From Yamadazyma tenuis (Eukaryota > Ascomycota > Pichiomycetes > Serinales > Debaryomycetaceae), in assembly GCF_029203305.1 (NCBI RefSeq), contig NC_089467.1, forward strand, positions 992,001 through 1,056,000: 64,000 nt of DNA, given 5' to 3'. The notes below the pieces were generated by a model that made no database searches, was not told the origin of the DNA, and was given only the letters and a program-made list of their open reading frames with translations. The translations under genes and the position numbers were made by a program. Numbering within the stretch: position 1 is the first letter of the stretch; each line of letters begins with the position of its first letter. Positions 48,797 to 60,000 of this stretch are shown here, one piece after another.

Positions 48797-49468
48797 CTAG
48801 GCTTTTGCCTTCTTCAGGTTGTTGTAATAATAGTAACTTCCTGCTCCCAAACCAAAAATTCCCAAGGTCACCAATACATTATTGCTTCCGGACCCCGGGT
48901 TCATCTTCTGGCCCTCATTGTGCAAATTGTCGTGGTCTAAATCATCAATAACTGCTGATGGCTTGACCTCCTCTTGTTTGTGGTCAACCACACTATCTCC
49001 CAAACTGCTAACTTCTCCCTTGTTCAAGTTGGGGTTGGCAGAGCTCTGGATATACTGGTCCCTGTTAGCAGGCTTAGAAGCCTTAACGGTTCCCCTACCA
49101 CCATTGGTGATTTTAATGGGCTTGGAGCCTCTATCGTGTAACAACTCGGGTTCGGCAGCTACCGATTCACCTCCATGAAAAACAGCAGCTGAGTTTCCTT
49201 CGACCTTGATGGAGGTCGTCGCTTCTTCATTGATCATTTCTTGTTCTACGGACTTTTTTCTTTCATGAGCAACGTCCTGTTTAATGGCATCCTCACTGAT
49301 GGGAGGGATCTTGGGCTCGGATACCTTGGGAACAAAGTCGTACTTGAATTCCCATTCAGAAATGGAGGTTTGGGATGGCAAACGGAACGAGTCGATTGTG
49401 GACGTGTCGTTCTTGGCCAATCTTCTAATAGAAGTGTGGATGGATCTTTGGATGGTACTTTTGAACAT
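48797..49468 (-). CDS. Predicted mitochondrial membrane protein, unknown
   Basis: From the Met at 49468 the product is 223 residues. It starts with a strong presequence ('MFKSTIQRSIHTSIRRLAK'), then 'SEWEFKYDFVPKVSEPKIPPI', an acidic middle, and a single hydrophobic span near the C-terminus (about 197-215, 'VLVTLGIFGLGAGSYYYYNNL'). An upstream in-frame extension of 53 codons exists but would hide the presequence. I cannot name the family; presequence plus one C-terminal span suggests an inner-membrane protein. It converges on MIX17. Confidence 0.7.
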   Translation of the reverse strand: MFKSTIQRSIHTSIRRLAKNDTSTIDSFRLPSQTSISEWEFKYDFVPKVSEPKIPPISEDAIKQDVAHERKKSVEQEMINEEATTSIKVEGNSAAVFHGGESVAAEPELLHDRGSKPIKITNGGRGTVKASKPANRDQYIQSSANPNLNKGEVSSLGDSVVDHKQEEVKPSAVIDDLDHDNLHNEGQKMNPGSGSNNVLVTLGIFGLGAGSYYYYNNLKKAKA

Positions 49469-49626
49469 TGGTGAAGTGGGCGAAATTGAGAAGACCCCTT
49501 GCGAATTTCCTGGGGTCGATTGCGGGTGCGTGCACGCGTGCCCACACCGGAAAGCAGTTGGTGGGTATGATATTAATGCTATGCTATTATAGTTCGAAAT
49601 ACGTCTATTTACAACTTCTCGTTCCA

Positions 49627-50313
49627 TTAGTCCGCCAATAAGTCCTCTAGATATTGACTAGGCGGCCGCTTGGGCTTCAGTTCGTTAGGCGGGGTCTCCA
49701 CCGTACCAGATCCTATCTCTAGTAACGATAATGCCGAACTGTTAAGATTGATGAAACTGCTGCTGGAATCCCCGGCAAAGTTGGTGGGACTATCAGTATC
49801 GCTGCTAAGTATGAAATCACTAGTTGGACTGAAAAACATCGACCCTCTATTATTTTCCAATTTAGCATTTCGGTACGGCCTGCCAAGTGGTTGGTTCAAT
49901 GTCAACTGACTCATGTTGGAAAAGGAACTTTTGCGTTCAAACACAGACGACCCGGAACTGTTGAATCCATCGTCCGGGTACTGGAGCGGAGCGTTGTAGA
50001 AATACTTTTCGCTCTGGTGTTTGGCCTTATAAACTGAAATAGCCCATGTGATGGTAAAGTAAAGGAAGGCTGACACCACCAAAAGAAGGAGAATGGAGCC
50101 AAAGATGATGAACACCAGCCCGTTCGGCATGGTTTCTTGGAGAACATAGGGATTATCATCAGCGGAATCCACTACTGGCGTGAAGGTATATGATGATTCT
50201 GCCGATGAAGTATATGTCAAGGTGGGGAGAGCCGTCAGGGAGTCATCTCTTGCCACTAGCGTGGGCAAGGCGCTGGCGGTGCACAAGCTTATTAGCATCC
50301 ACAAAGACCACAT
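49627..50313 (-). CDS. Single-pass membrane protein, Prm5/Ynl058c/Csi2 family
   Basis: The 228-residue protein has a signal peptide ('MWSLWMLISLCTASALP'), a short Thr/Ser-rich ectodomain, one span at 66-93, and a cytosolic tail. The segment 'NPYVLQETMPNGLVFIIFGS', the tail motif 'SMFFSPTSDFI' and the C-terminal 'KRPPSQYLEDLL' parallel S. cerevisiae Prm5 and its relatives Ynl058c and Csi2 (pheromone- or wall-stress-induced; Csi2 affects chitin). Function here is inferred as cell-wall related. A cluster of SBF/MBF-like motifs lies 250 bp upstream. Confidence 0.75.
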   Translation of the reverse strand: MWSLWMLISLCTASALPTLVARDDSLTALPTLTYTSSAESSYTFTPVVDSADDNPYVLQETMPNGLVFIIFGSILLLLVVSAFLYFTITWAISVYKAKHQSEKYFYNAPLQYPDDGFNSSGSSVFERKSSFSNMSQLTLNQPLGRPYRNAKLENNRGSMFFSPTSDFILSSDTDSPTNFAGDSSSSFINLNSSALSLLEIGSGTVETPPNELKPKRPPSQYLEDLLAD

Positions 50314-50704
50314 TCAATAAGCTATGATAAATTCTAAACAACAGCTTGGCCACACGTCTGTATTTATTAGAGACAGGGAGGGAGTGCGTGAAAGGAGAAC
50401 CCCGAATTAGTGAACAGCTCCTTTTCTTGCAAATAAACAAACAAAACGCAAAATTCGATGCATCTCATGCATTGTCCCATTGCTTTGTTTCAGGTATAAC
50501 TCCTTCATGGTGGAAAACCCACAATTTGGCTTCTGATTCGGGTGTGCTAATTGGCGTTCAATCGCGAAAAACGCGTTTTCACGCCTCCAATTTAACAACA
50601 AACACCATCGCGGTTTGTACACCACCACTCTTGCCTGCAAAGCCTAGTTGGTCGCTGTTTCGGGGTTATGTATATTACATGAGTCTAGATATTTGTGGAA
50701 TTGC
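50314..50704. promoter_or_regulatory. Upstream region of the Prm5-like gene; TOP1 3' flank
   Basis: A 391-bp gap. It includes CGCGAAAA (50563-50570) immediately followed by ACGCGT (50571-50576). No gene seen. Confidence 0.5.
50563..50576. promoter_or_regulatory. Adjacent SCB (CGCGAAAA) and MCB (ACGCGT) motifs
   Basis: The two G1/S elements abut each other: CGCGAAAA at 50563-50570 and ACGCGT at 50571-50576. They are 250 bp upstream of the Prm5/Csi2-like gene and 130 bp upstream (in the minus direction) of nothing else, as TOP1 ends at 50705. Confidence 0.5.
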
Positions 50705-52951
50705 CTAAAACCGCCAGTCCTTATCAGCTGACTCGATGGCCCAGGTGAATTTTTCACGCAACGTCTTTGTGAACAACTTTTCAATAGGAACGTCAAACCT
50801 TTTGGAGAACACAACCGTCAACCGAGGATCGATATAATTCATCTTGGACGTGCCCAACGACACCTCCGAGTTGTCCTCCTTGTCTTTCAACTGGAATTGA
50901 GTGTTCAAAATCCGTTGCTCTATCTGTTCCACTTGCAGCTTTAATTTTTCAACCGTTACCGACTTTTTGATTTCAGGCTTTCCGGACGCCAACTCTATTT
51001 TGAACTCGGCCTGTAGTTCCTTAACTTTTTGCATTCTTTCCTTCAAGTCATTGGCGGTCAATTGATCTTTACTTTCGGCCTTCAACTTCTCGTTGTCTCG
51101 TTCAAACTTCTTAGCCACTTGTTCCTTGGTGCGCTCCAAGATCTTTTCTTGGATCACCATGATGTCTTCTTTACTCAAGTCCTCGATTTCCGCAAAGTAC
51201 TTGGGATCTTTACGCTTCAACTTGGGGTCAAGCTCGAGCATCATTTGCTTCAACCGGATCTTGTTCCACATCAACTCCCTCAACTTATCGTTGATTTTCT
51301 GGACACTGTTCCCGTGGGACTTGCTAACCGTACGCTGATGATTACACAATATGGCCACCGTCCGGTTGGCGGCGTTAAACCGTACCACCTTCTCGGCAAC
51401 CGTGCCTTCATTTTTGATCAAATCCAACTGGTCTTGCATCGTCTTTGAAGCATTATAAGTTCTGAACACTTTGGCCGTCAACCCTTTCATATATGTCTGG
51501 AACTTCTTATTCAACAAGGGAGGACTGATTCGGTCAAATAGGTCATCTCCCGGCTGTTTAGGAGGTTTCTTGAAAATCTTCAAGTTCTTGAACACCTGCT
51601 TATCGACTTCCACCTCTTGGTAGAACCGAATCGAGTCCTTACCCAAAAAATCGAAGATCACCGTGTTGGGAGGTCGTAAAGTTACATGCTCATATCTTAA
51701 GGAACAGCACCCAACTGTGTCAGCTTCGTCGTCACCTTTCTCTCCGCCGGCTCTTAAGGCAAATATATCGATCAAGTAGGTGGCAGTGGCCATCTGCCGT
51801 TCTTGCATCAATTCAGACTTCAACGACTGGGTATAGTCTTTACGAATCGACTCGATGTGGTGTTTCAAGTTTCTGGCGGTTTCGAATTTCTTGAAGTCTG
51901 ACAACCCCTTCACAGATGAGTTCTGGGCAAAGCGGACGTACTTGAACGAATCAGCGATGTTTTCTTTCCACATAGCCAACCAGGTGACGGTATTGTCGTG
52001 CTTCACGTCACCCCAGCTATGTCCTTCTGGGGGTGGTGGAACCGGAGCCCCCTCACTCAAGTTCAATGTGACGTCTTCGGGGAACACTCTCCGCTTCAAC
52101 CTACCGGTCTTGGGATGGGCACCTCTTCCTCTAAACAATCCTGGAGGTTCGATTCTAAAGTTCCCGATCTTCTCCTTTCTGCCATTCAACAAACAGGTCC
52201 TGTAAGGTTCTTCTTGCCTTTCTTTATCCTCTTTGATCTCTCTCTTTTCCTCCTTGGACATCTTCTTCTTGTCTTCTTTCAACTGTTCAAAGTGGGCATA
52301 CATTTTGCTGAAATCCAAGTGCTCAAACTTTTCAATTTCAACATTGCATCCACCACATTCTTTCAACACCTGCTGGAAATCCTTGAAGAAATTGCTTTGG
52401 AACACCGGGTTCTTTCCGTGATCAGTTTCTACCAAAGCTCCAAAAAATCCTGCCACCTCCTCTGCTTCCTGGGGCAAATTCACGGGTGTTCCATTATAGT
52501 ATAATTTGACATGAGACGGTAATGGTTCATATTCGGGAGGAAATAGCACCCCATTGTGCACCAAGCTGTCCCATTTGATTTCGCCGTCTCGGTCTTCTTG
52601 TTCCTCCCACCATTTGTAGGTTTCTTCAGTTTCTTCTTCGTCTTCTTCCTGTTTCGTGGGTTTATCTTCCAGTTTGACTTGGAGCGACTTGTTTGGTTTT
52701 TTCTTGTCCAGAGGGGTCTTCTTGGTTCGTTCCTTTTTGGGAGTCTTGATGTTCCCGTTGGAGGAAGACTTTGATGTCCCATTGCTTGATTTTGACTTGG
52801 GGTGGTTTAAAGAAACCAGATCATCAGTTTCTCGTTTGACCTTCTTTTTCACGGAGCTTGGAAGCTGGGAAATTGGTACATCGTCTTCGCTGTCGTCTAA
52901 TATCCGTTTGGACCGTTGGACAATGGGTATATCATCTTCCGAAGAACTCAT
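50705..52951 (-). CDS. TOP1: DNA topoisomerase I (type IB)
   Basis: From the Met at 52951 the product is 748 residues (S. cerevisiae 769). Order: acidic/basic disordered N-terminus with nuclear signals (1-130), core domain from about 135 ('[33 protein letters not shown]', '[26 protein letters not shown]', '[30 protein letters not shown]'), charged linker helix, and the C-terminal domain with the active Tyr at 706 in '[10 protein letters not shown]'. Catalytic Arg and His contexts ('RAGGE', 'NHQRTV') are present. It relaxes supercoils ahead of polymerases in the nucleus. An alternative Met four codons upstream exists. Confidence 0.97.
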   Translation of the reverse strand: MSSSEDDIPIVQRSKRILDDSEDDVPISQLPSSVKKKVKRETDDLVSLNHPKSKSSNGTSKSSSNGNIKTPKKERTKKTPLDKKKPNKSLQVKLEDKPTKQEEDEEETEETYKWWEEQEDRDGEIKWDSLVHNGVLFPPEYEPLPSHVKLYYNGTPVNLPQEAEEVAGFFGALVETDHGKNPVFQSNFFKDFQQVLKECGGCNVEIEKFEHLDFSKMYAHFEQLKEDKKKMSKEEKREIKEDKERQEEPYRTCLLNGRKEKIGNFRIEPPGLFRGRGAHPKTGRLKRRVFPEDVTLNLSEGAPVPPPPEGHSWGDVKHDNTVTWLAMWKENIADSFKYVRFAQNSSVKGLSDFKKFETARNLKHHIESIRKDYTQSLKSELMQERQMATATYLIDIFALRAGGEKGDDEADTVGCCSLRYEHVTLRPPNTVIFDFLGKDSIRFYQEVEVDKQVFKNLKIFKKPPKQPGDDLFDRISPPLLNKKFQTYMKGLTAKVFRTYNASKTMQDQLDLIKNEGTVAEKVVRFNAANRTVAILCNHQRTVSKSHGNSVQKINDKLRELMWNKIRLKQMMLELDPKLKRKDPKYFAEIEDLSKEDIMVIQEKILERTKEQVAKKFERDNEKLKAESKDQLTANDLKERMQKVKELQAEFKIELASGKPEIKKSVTVEKLKLQVEQIEQRILNTQFQLKDKEDNSEVSLGTSKMNYIDPRLTVVFSKRFDVPIEKLFTKTLREKFTWAIESADKDWRF

Positions 52952-53093
52952 GTTATTACACACGCAATCGGCTACCTGTTGTTGTCCTGGAAAATTATGT
53001 CAGTCGTGCGCGCTTCATGAACCAAGTGATAGTTTTTATTTGGCTTGTGATGCGCGTCTGGACAGAAGACACTAGGCAATCATTTCTAGTATG

Positions 53094-53101
53094 TCACGTG
53101 A
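53094..53101. promoter_or_regulatory. TCACGTGA palindrome (Cbf1-type site) upstream of TOP1
   Basis: Perfect 8-bp palindrome 143 bp upstream of the TOP1 ATG, matching the Cbf1/CDEI consensus. Confidence 0.45.
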
Positions 53102-53515
53102 TACGCCCTTGCAGAATTGGACTCTGAACCCAGGGATGTCTCTTCCGTGTCGAGTATGCTAACAGTGACATCTAGAAGTCTCCGGGACTTAAGAGAGGAT
53201 GGATTTGAAATTCTATTTAAAAGTTGCAAATTTCACACTTTATAGCGAATTAAGTTTAGAGATTGTTGTGTCCACTTAAAATAGCATTGATACAAAGTAT
53301 GTTTTCTTTCCAAATAAGAATTCCTGATAATTGCATCCAAACCTGCTCTCCTTTGACCATTGGTACTTGGTTTGAGATACAAATGTGCAACTTCCCTAAT
53401 GGGCTAGGCCTTTGATTCTAATTAGCTGTGAGGTGGTGTTTAAACTGCAGCCTCATGAGGCTCAAAAAACGAGATCAAAACACAAAAAACTACGGATAAG
53501 ACAATGAACTTGAAA

Positions 53516-53868
53516 TTAGTTCTTTACTAGGCTAGTAACACAATTTATTGCCTTAGAATAGACATCAAGCATCCTCAAATTGAGGTTGCTGAAATTTTGC
53601 ATTGGTCGCAAAAAAATATCTCCATACATTTCCCCAAACAGGAAATAGGTAAATATTGTCGAATCTACTACTGGAATAAAATCGTTTAAAATCAAAATAT
53701 TTAGGTGTTTAATTATCTGCAATAAGAAAGGTTGTAAATATGTTAGATAAATTGAGTAAAAAAATGCTTCACACATACATTAGGCTCTTGTAATTGTTCA
53801 TTGCTTATATATAATAATCTTTACGGGAAAAATTCAAAAGGAGTAGCACTTTGTCTAGTTGACTTCAT
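53516..53868 (-). pseudogene. Candidate small spliced gene or gene relic
   Basis: On the minus strand a 62-nt intron-like segment (53778-53717; donor GTATGT, branch-like TCTAAC, acceptor TTGCAG) joins 'SNEQLQEPN' in frame to a 66-residue 3' exon ('IIKHLNILILNDFIPVVDST', then 'GEMYGDIFLRPMQNFSNLNL', ending 'SLVKN'). The 3' exon looks protein-like, without low complexity. Upstream, the same frame runs to an ATG at 53868 but is broken by TAA at 53823-53821. It may be a gene with an unrecognised first intron, a relic, or chance. No family is recognised. Confidence 0.3.
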
Positions 53869-54055
53869 CCTTATTCACCCATTCTCTGCTATAACATTAG
53901 TTACAGAGATACTTGAATCGATTTGCATACCTTCCACCTTTCGTTGTAGTGAAAGTGTCTTCGGTTAAATCTTAACCTTCAGGTCTTTTTTCTGCTCCGT
54001 CACAATTTTTATTGTCCACAAACATAGACTCGTTTAATATTTGCATATTCCAAGC

Positions 54056-56107
54056 ATGTCTGTTCGTACAAAACCTTTGCAGCCATTGAACAGTGGTCAG
54101 ATGAATGCTAGAAACGCTAGCAACGTCACCCCCATCAAGTTGAAGAAATCCACCAAAGATTTCTACGAAGTTGAGCCCACTCCGGATGCTCAAACCATGT
54201 TGAAACAACACCAATTGTATCAACAAGAACAAATCCAGTATCAGCCACAGCATCAACAACAACAACAACAACAACAACAGAAGAAGAAAAAGAAGGAAAA
54301 GTTATCTGCCTTGTGTAAAACTCCTCCTTCAGTGGTTAGAACTAGAAATGGAAGAGACTATAGAAGAGGATTGTTCTTGGGAGAAGGTGGATTTGCCAGA
54401 TGTTTCCAGATGAAGGATTCAAATGGACAGATCTACGCTGCCAAAACCGTCGCCAAAGCTTCCATCAAAAACGAAAAAACCAAGACCAAGTTGTTATCTG
54501 AGATCAAAATCCACAAGTCATTGAAGCATTCTAATATTGTCAATTTTATCGACTGTTTTGAAGACGATGTCAACGTCTATATCTTGTTAGAAATATGCCC
54601 CAACCAATCCTTGATGGAATTGTTAAAAGCCAGGAAGAGATTGACAGAGCCCGAAGTCAGATTATTTATGGTTCAAATCATTGGGGCCGTCAAGTATTTG
54701 CACGAGAGAAGAGTTATCCACAGAGATTTGAAATTAGGAAACATTTTCTTTGACCCCAACATGAACTTGAAGATCGGTGACTTTGGCTTGGCTTCCGTAT
54801 TGGAGAGCTTCGACTCCAGAAAATTCACCATTTGTGGTACTCCAAATTATATTGCACCTGAAGTGTTAGGTGGTAAGGCCAATGGAGGACACTCGTTTGA
54901 AGTTGATATCTGGGCCATTGGTATTATGATGTACGCTTTGTTAATCGGTAAGCCTCCTTTCCAAGCCAAGGACGTCCAAATCATCTACGAAAGAATTAAG
55001 AAATCAGAATACAGTTTCCCTATTGATAAGCCAATTAGTGCTGAGGCCAAGGTTTTGATTCAAGATTTATTAGATGTCAACCCGTTACGAAGACCAACCA
55101 TAGATGAGATTTTAAGTTACGACTGGTTCAAAGGTGCTTTCCCTGACAAAACTCAAGAAACCACCTTAACAAAAGAACCTGAAGGGTTGACAATGATTTC
55201 TAAGAACCAAAGTGCAATGAACTTCAAGAACATGAAGGTTAACTGTGGTATATACACGCCAAAGACGAAGAACCCGGTGGAGATCTTGAAGACTGATTTA
55301 CAGAGTGAAGAGTCCCAAATGGTTCTTCCAAGAAGCTTGTCACCTAACGACACTAAGTTTAAATACAAGGAAGTTGATCCTACGATGTTAACCAAAAAGA
55401 GATTCCAATTCAATTCAAACTTCTCCAACTCGGTATTGGACTTGGACAAGACCTGCCACACTACCTACGTTAACATGTGCAAGTTGGAAACGCTCGTGGA
55501 TTCAAAGCTTGATACCATGACGTTACCTAGTTGCGAAAATCCAACTTTGATTAGTAAATGGGTTGACTACTCCAATAAGTACGGCTTCAGTTACCAGTTA
55601 AACAACAATGATATTGGGGTGTTGTTCAATGATGGAAACACCATTTTGAAGATGACCAATAACGAGAAGTTCTTGGAATTGTTGTTACATGAGCAAGAAG
55701 GTTGGACATGTATCGAAAATTCCATCTACAATGCTCCTTCGAAGTGTAAAAAGCAGTTGGAAATCGTCGACTTCTTTGCCAAGTACATGAACTCCAACTT
55801 GTCTAAAGTGAGTGACGTGGAAGAACGTAAGGAAATAGTGTTTTTGAGACGGTACACCAGAACCAGCGATTTCATTATGTTCGAAATGACCAACGGCAGC
55901 TTTCAATTCAATTTCAAAGACCACCATAAGTTGGTTGTGTCGAAGAACGGATTGGCCATCACTCATATCTCCCCCACTAGAATCACCCAGACGCATCCGT
56001 TGATCTTGATCTTAAAACAGGGAAACTTCCCGTCGGTAAGCATTCCAGATTGTATGGAAAAGATCGAGATCATCAAGCAGGCTATTCGGGAAAAAGCATT
56101 TGTGTAA
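54056..56107 (+). CDS. CDC5: Polo-like mitotic kinase Cdc5
   Basis: From the ATG at 54056 the product is 683 residues. After a Gln/Lys-rich N-terminus (nine-Gln run, then Lys-rich) comes the kinase domain: Gly loop 'LGEGGFARCF' (about 108), catalytic 'HRDLKLGN' (about 222), 'GDFGLAS' (about 241), activation loop 'TICGTPNYIAPE' (about 257). The C-terminal third holds two polo boxes ('WVDYSNKYGFSYQLNNNDIGVLFNDG', 'RYTRTSDFIMFEMTNGSFQFNFKDHHKLV'), which bind primed phosphopeptides. It drives mitotic entry and exit, cohesin cleavage and cytokinesis at spindle poles and bud neck. An in-frame extension upstream adds five codons without merit. Confidence 0.97.
   Translation: MSVRTKPLQPLNSGQMNARNASNVTPIKLKKSTKDFYEVEPTPDAQTMLKQHQLYQQEQIQYQPQHQQQQQQQQQKKKKKEKLSALCKTPPSVVRTRNGRDYRRGLFLGEGGFARCFQMKDSNGQIYAAKTVAKASIKNEKTKTKLLSEIKIHKSLKHSNIVNFIDCFEDDVNVYILLEICPNQSLMELLKARKRLTEPEVRLFMVQIIGAVKYLHERRVIHRDLKLGNIFFDPNMNLKIGDFGLASVLESFDSRKFTICGTPNYIAPEVLGGKANGGHSFEVDIWAIGIMMYALLIGKPPFQAKDVQIIYERIKKSEYSFPIDKPISAEAKVLIQDLLDVNPLRRPTIDEILSYDWFKGAFPDKTQETTLTKEPEGLTMISKNQSAMNFKNMKVNCGIYTPKTKNPVEILKTDLQSEESQMVLPRSLSPNDTKFKYKEVDPTMLTKKRFQFNSNFSNSVLDLDKTCHTTYVNMCKLETLVDSKLDTMTLPSCENPTLISKWVDYSNKYGFSYQLNNNDIGVLFNDGNTILKMTNNEKFLELLLHEQEGWTCIENSIYNAPSKCKKQLEIVDFFAKYMNSNLSKVSDVEERKEIVFLRRYTRTSDFIMFEMTNGSFQFNFKDHHKLVVSKNGLAITHISPTRITQTHPLILILKQGNFPSVSIPDCMEKIEIIKQAIREKAFV
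54254..54280 (+). repeat. CAA microsatellite in CDC5 (poly-Gln)
   Basis: Eight CAA plus one CAG codon in a row encode nine Gln in the N-terminal region of Cdc5. Likely length-variable. Confidence 0.9.
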
Positions 56108-56252
56108 TTGTATTATAGAATTAATATACCATGGAAAGAAGCTAATTCAGAAGAGAACACAGAACATGAAAAATTCATAGTAGAGTGGTAGTGTGAACAA
56201 TTCATTATTAAATATGCATTCATTATCTAATGTACAATAAGGACAAACAAAC

Positions 56253-56618
56253 CTAGTAGTCGTCGTTGTCGTTCAATAAAGACTTCAATGCCCATTCGTC
56301 TTTGAACTTATTCTTAATCAAGTCTAACTCTCCAATCAAATTCGTACAAGCGTTTCTTAATGCTTCCTTGGGAGTGTAGTTATCTTCGGTTTGTATTCTG
56401 AGCACAAAGTTGGCAAAAAGTGGATGTTCAACTTTGTAGGCAGCAAATAACACTCTTTCATCTTTTAAAAGTTGAGCTCTTAATAGGTTAGCCAAAGTAT
56501 GGTCTTCTTTTTCGATCTTTATGATAGCAGCATTGGGTACTTTTGTATCCGGGGTGATTTTGATCTTGTCTACACCATCCGGTAAGATGAACAATTCGAA
56601 TCTATCTGGAGCATTCAT
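56253..56618 (-). CDS. RPB11: RNA polymerase II subunit Rpb11
   Basis: The 121-residue protein is a full-length Rpb11 (120 in S. cerevisiae): '[19 protein letters not shown]', '[18 protein letters not shown]', '[24 protein letters not shown]' and '[16 protein letters not shown]'. It is the alpha-like partner of Rpb3 in polymerase II assembly. The stop is 145 bp from that of CDC5 (convergent); the start is divergent from SIN3 across a GC-rich 404-bp spacer. Confidence 0.97.
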   Translation of the reverse strand: MNAPDRFELFILPDGVDKIKITPDTKVPNAAIIKIEKEDHTLANLLRAQLLKDERVLFAAYKVEHPLFANFVLRIQTEDNYTPKEALRNACTNLIGELDLIKNKFKDEWALKSLLNDNDDY

Positions 56619-57022
56619 GATATGGATGTTAATAGCGGCTCAAGGTATTTTTTTCGCCTCAAGGTTTTCGCACCGGCGTTTGAGGATCACCAAAGTTACC
56701 CGGCGTGAAGGCTCGTCGTGCGCGCGCCGCTGGTGATTCCTCGAAACTTTTTGTGATGATAGAAAAAAACCACCAACTAAATTGATAGCACTTGCAAATT
56801 CCCCTTGTAATCCGACTTGTTCTACGTTAATAGTCGACTGTTTAGAACTTTACCCGGTGAATTATTCGTGCAAGTCTCCCATTTCCTGTTCAATCCCTAA
56901 CTAAACCTGACTTTCCTTGTGCTTGCACCTGTTAGTTTCAAAAAGGGTTCACGGTGAAGCAATTTTTCCTATTCAATAAAAGCGTATCCAATCGGGTGTT
57001 TTTCTAGTCAAATTCGCCCAGA
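56619..57022. promoter_or_regulatory. Divergent promoter RPB11 / SIN3
   Basis: A 404-bp spacer with a GC-rich CGCGCG patch (about 56720-56730) close to RPB11 and C/T-rich sequence near the SIN3 start. No open frame of note. Confidence 0.5.
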
Positions 57023-60000
57023 ATGTCCAATCCTGACCCTTGGGGTAATCAGAATCGCCCGTTAGGTCAGAATTTCAAGTATGTACATTGGTGGTGTTGA
57101 TGCCCAACCTTCCATGGTCTTATCAGTTTTCCAGCACGGCTCTGTTTTTAAAATAAAAACACCTGAGAGCTGATTGAAGATGTGATAGATCACATTGGTC
57201 AGGTGGTATCTACACTTGGCCCTGTTATCGATGCCATTTACTAACTTTATTTTTTTAGCCGCCAACACCCTCCCGTTTTACCTCCACCTGCTACTTTGGA
57301 GACCGGTACGTACTAGCAACACAAGTTGCCGATAGCTCGGCACTTCCCCCACGGCCATTTCCCGCGTCGTGGCCCCAGCCCTCGTGCGAATCGTGCGCAT
57401 TTTCTAGTACCCTCGTTTACTAACATACCAATTTAGGAGGTCAAAAGTTTTATCCGCTACCAAGTTTACCAAGCTTAGGAAATGGCCAACACAATCAACT
57501 GGGCCATAGCTTCAGTATTCCCGCTTTAGGCTCTTCTGATCAAGTATGTATATCTCCATCGGCCTAGGCGTCAGCTTTCATTGGTCCGAAGTTTGGATGT
57601 CCACCCATCGGTGCACGACTTTGAGCCTGTTTTATTTTTCAGGCAAAGTTGACTGGGGTGAACAAGCCGATACGCTGTCACGACGTGCAAAGTCATCTTA
57701 CTAACATTTTTGCAGCATCCCGATCACAGACAACATTCCACTAGTCTACCACCGGCAATGGCTTTAGCTGAACAGGGCCAGCATCATAGTCCTCCACATC
57801 ACCAGCAGCAACTTGCGGGTCAACATCAGCCTCAACCACATGGACCTTCTCAGACCCCTAGTGCTGTGTCGTCTGCCGGTACGGTTCCAACCATACAACT
57901 GACTCAAGCAAGTACTGGTCTGACCCAGCCACCTCAACAACCATCCCTGCAGGCCCAACCGCCCCAACCTCAACCAGCTCAACAACCCCCATCTCCAGGC
58001 CAATCAGTTCAACAACAAATATCTCAAAACGTACCCAACAGATCCACCACCACAAACGTGTATCGTCCATTGAATGTAAAGGATGCGTTATCATACTTGG
58101 ATCAAGTGAAGATTCAATTTTATAATCAAGCTGACGTCTACAACAACTTTTTGGATATCATGAAGGACTTTAAGTCTCAATCAATTGATACGCCTGGAGT
58201 TATTGATAGAGTATCAACTTTGTTTAGAGGCCATCCAAACTTAATCCAGGGGTTCAACACTTTCTTGCCTCCTGGTTACCGAATTGAGTGCTCAATGGAT
58301 CCTTCGGACCCTAACCCAATCAGAGTCACCACCCCTACCGGTACCACCACCACCACCAAAACTGATTGGCATAGTGATGAGTTGGCTGCGTCGGATCTTG
58401 TGACTCAACAAGGTCAACAACCGGGTCAACAACCCGATGGTAATAGTGATCAAATGAATCATGCAATCACTTATGTCAATAAGATTAAGACAAGATTTGC
58501 CAACCAGCCAGACATTTACAAGCAATTTTTGGAGATCTTACAGACATACCAAAGGGAACAAAAACCAATTGCCGAAGTTTATGAACAAGTGACTGTATTA
58601 TTCTCTAACTCTCCAGACTTGTTGGATGATTTCAAACAATTTTTACCCGACACAAGCGCTCCTCAACCAGCTGCTTACAACTCGATGTCCCAATTACCTC
58701 CAGTGGGGAACTTTCAACCTCCCACTGGAAATGGCCCTAGTCCTTCTAATGGTCAATTTGGTCACCACGTTCCATACCCACCCCAACAGCAATATCCTCC
58801 TGCTTCTCAATTCAATCAGCACTTGATACAGCAGCAACAACCTTCGCAACTTCAGCAACAGAAGTTTCCTGCTACTTCTTCTTTGGTTGAAGCTAGTGGT
58901 GTTGGAATACTCAATGGTGGTATGAATAACGATATGCTAACGAGAAAAAAGAAGTCCATCAGTGAAGGCTATGGTTATGACAAGAACTATAATACTGAAG
59001 CCCAATATTCTTCTATGAGAACTGATATACAACCAAAGATAGATTCTAATACTCAAATCTCATCTAAAAATGGAATAACCACTGTTACTAATCCAACATT
59101 GGTACCCGGTGTTCCTGAACCAATTCCTTCGAGCAATATCAACAGAACTTCTTCATTACTGGAAGAAATCAACTTTTTTGATAAAGTAAAGAAGGCAATT
59201 GGCAACAAGCAAACTTACAATGACTTCTTGAAGATCATCAACTTATACTCTCAAGATATCATAGATAAGGAAACTTTAATTGACAGAGTTGAGTCCTTCA
59301 TCGGCGACTTAAACCCTGAATTGGTTGACTGGTTCAAGATGTTTGTTGGATTTAAAGAACCTGAGCATATTGAAACCATTATGTTCAAAAAGCATCAATT
59401 GGAATTATCATTCTGTAAAGCTTATGGTCCATCTTATAGACAATTACCAAAAGCTGAAACTTACATGCCATGCAGTGGTAGAGATGAGATGTGTTGGGAA
59501 GTCTTGAATGATGAGTGGGTAGGTCATCCAACTTGGGCTTCTGAGGATTCCGGGTTCATTGCTCATAGGAAGAATCAGTACGAAGAAATCTTGTTTAGAA
59601 TTGAAGAAGAAAGATTAGAATATGACTACCACATGGAAGCTAACTTAAGAACTATTCAAACTTTGGAGACTATTGCTAACAGAATTGCCAATATGACCCC
59701 AGAGCAAAAGGCCAATTTCAAGTTACCACCTGGTTTGGGTCACACGTCTGTTACCATCTACAAAAAAGTGATAAGAAAAATCTATGACAAGGATAGAGGC
59801 TTCGAAGTGATAGATGCTTTACATGAAAATCCAGCAATCGCAGTTCCAATTGTTTTGAAGAGATTGAAGCAAAAGGATGAAGAATGGAGAAGAGCTCAAC
59901 GTGAATGGAATAAGGTGTGGAGAGAAATGGAACAAAAGGTGTTTTATAAGTCATTAGATCACTTAGGTTTGACTTTCAAACAAGCTGACAAGAAATTGTT

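Larger units (their letters stand above)
52952..54055. other. Divergent intergenic region TOP1 / CDC5
   Basis: This 1.1-kb gap holds a TCACGTGA octamer (53094-53101) near TOP1 and a candidate minus-strand spliced frame (53516-53868). The remaining sequence is A/T-rich without features I recognise. Confidence 0.5.

Noticed and set aside
53883..53930. Second intron-like segment (GTATGC to TATAGCAG) on the minus strand
   Set aside because: About 45 nt, weak branch sequence, and joining it gives an early stop in every frame tried.
57079..57258. Intronic snoRNA in SIN3 intron 1
   Set aside because: TGATG and CTGA words occur, but order and spacing do not make a C/D fold.
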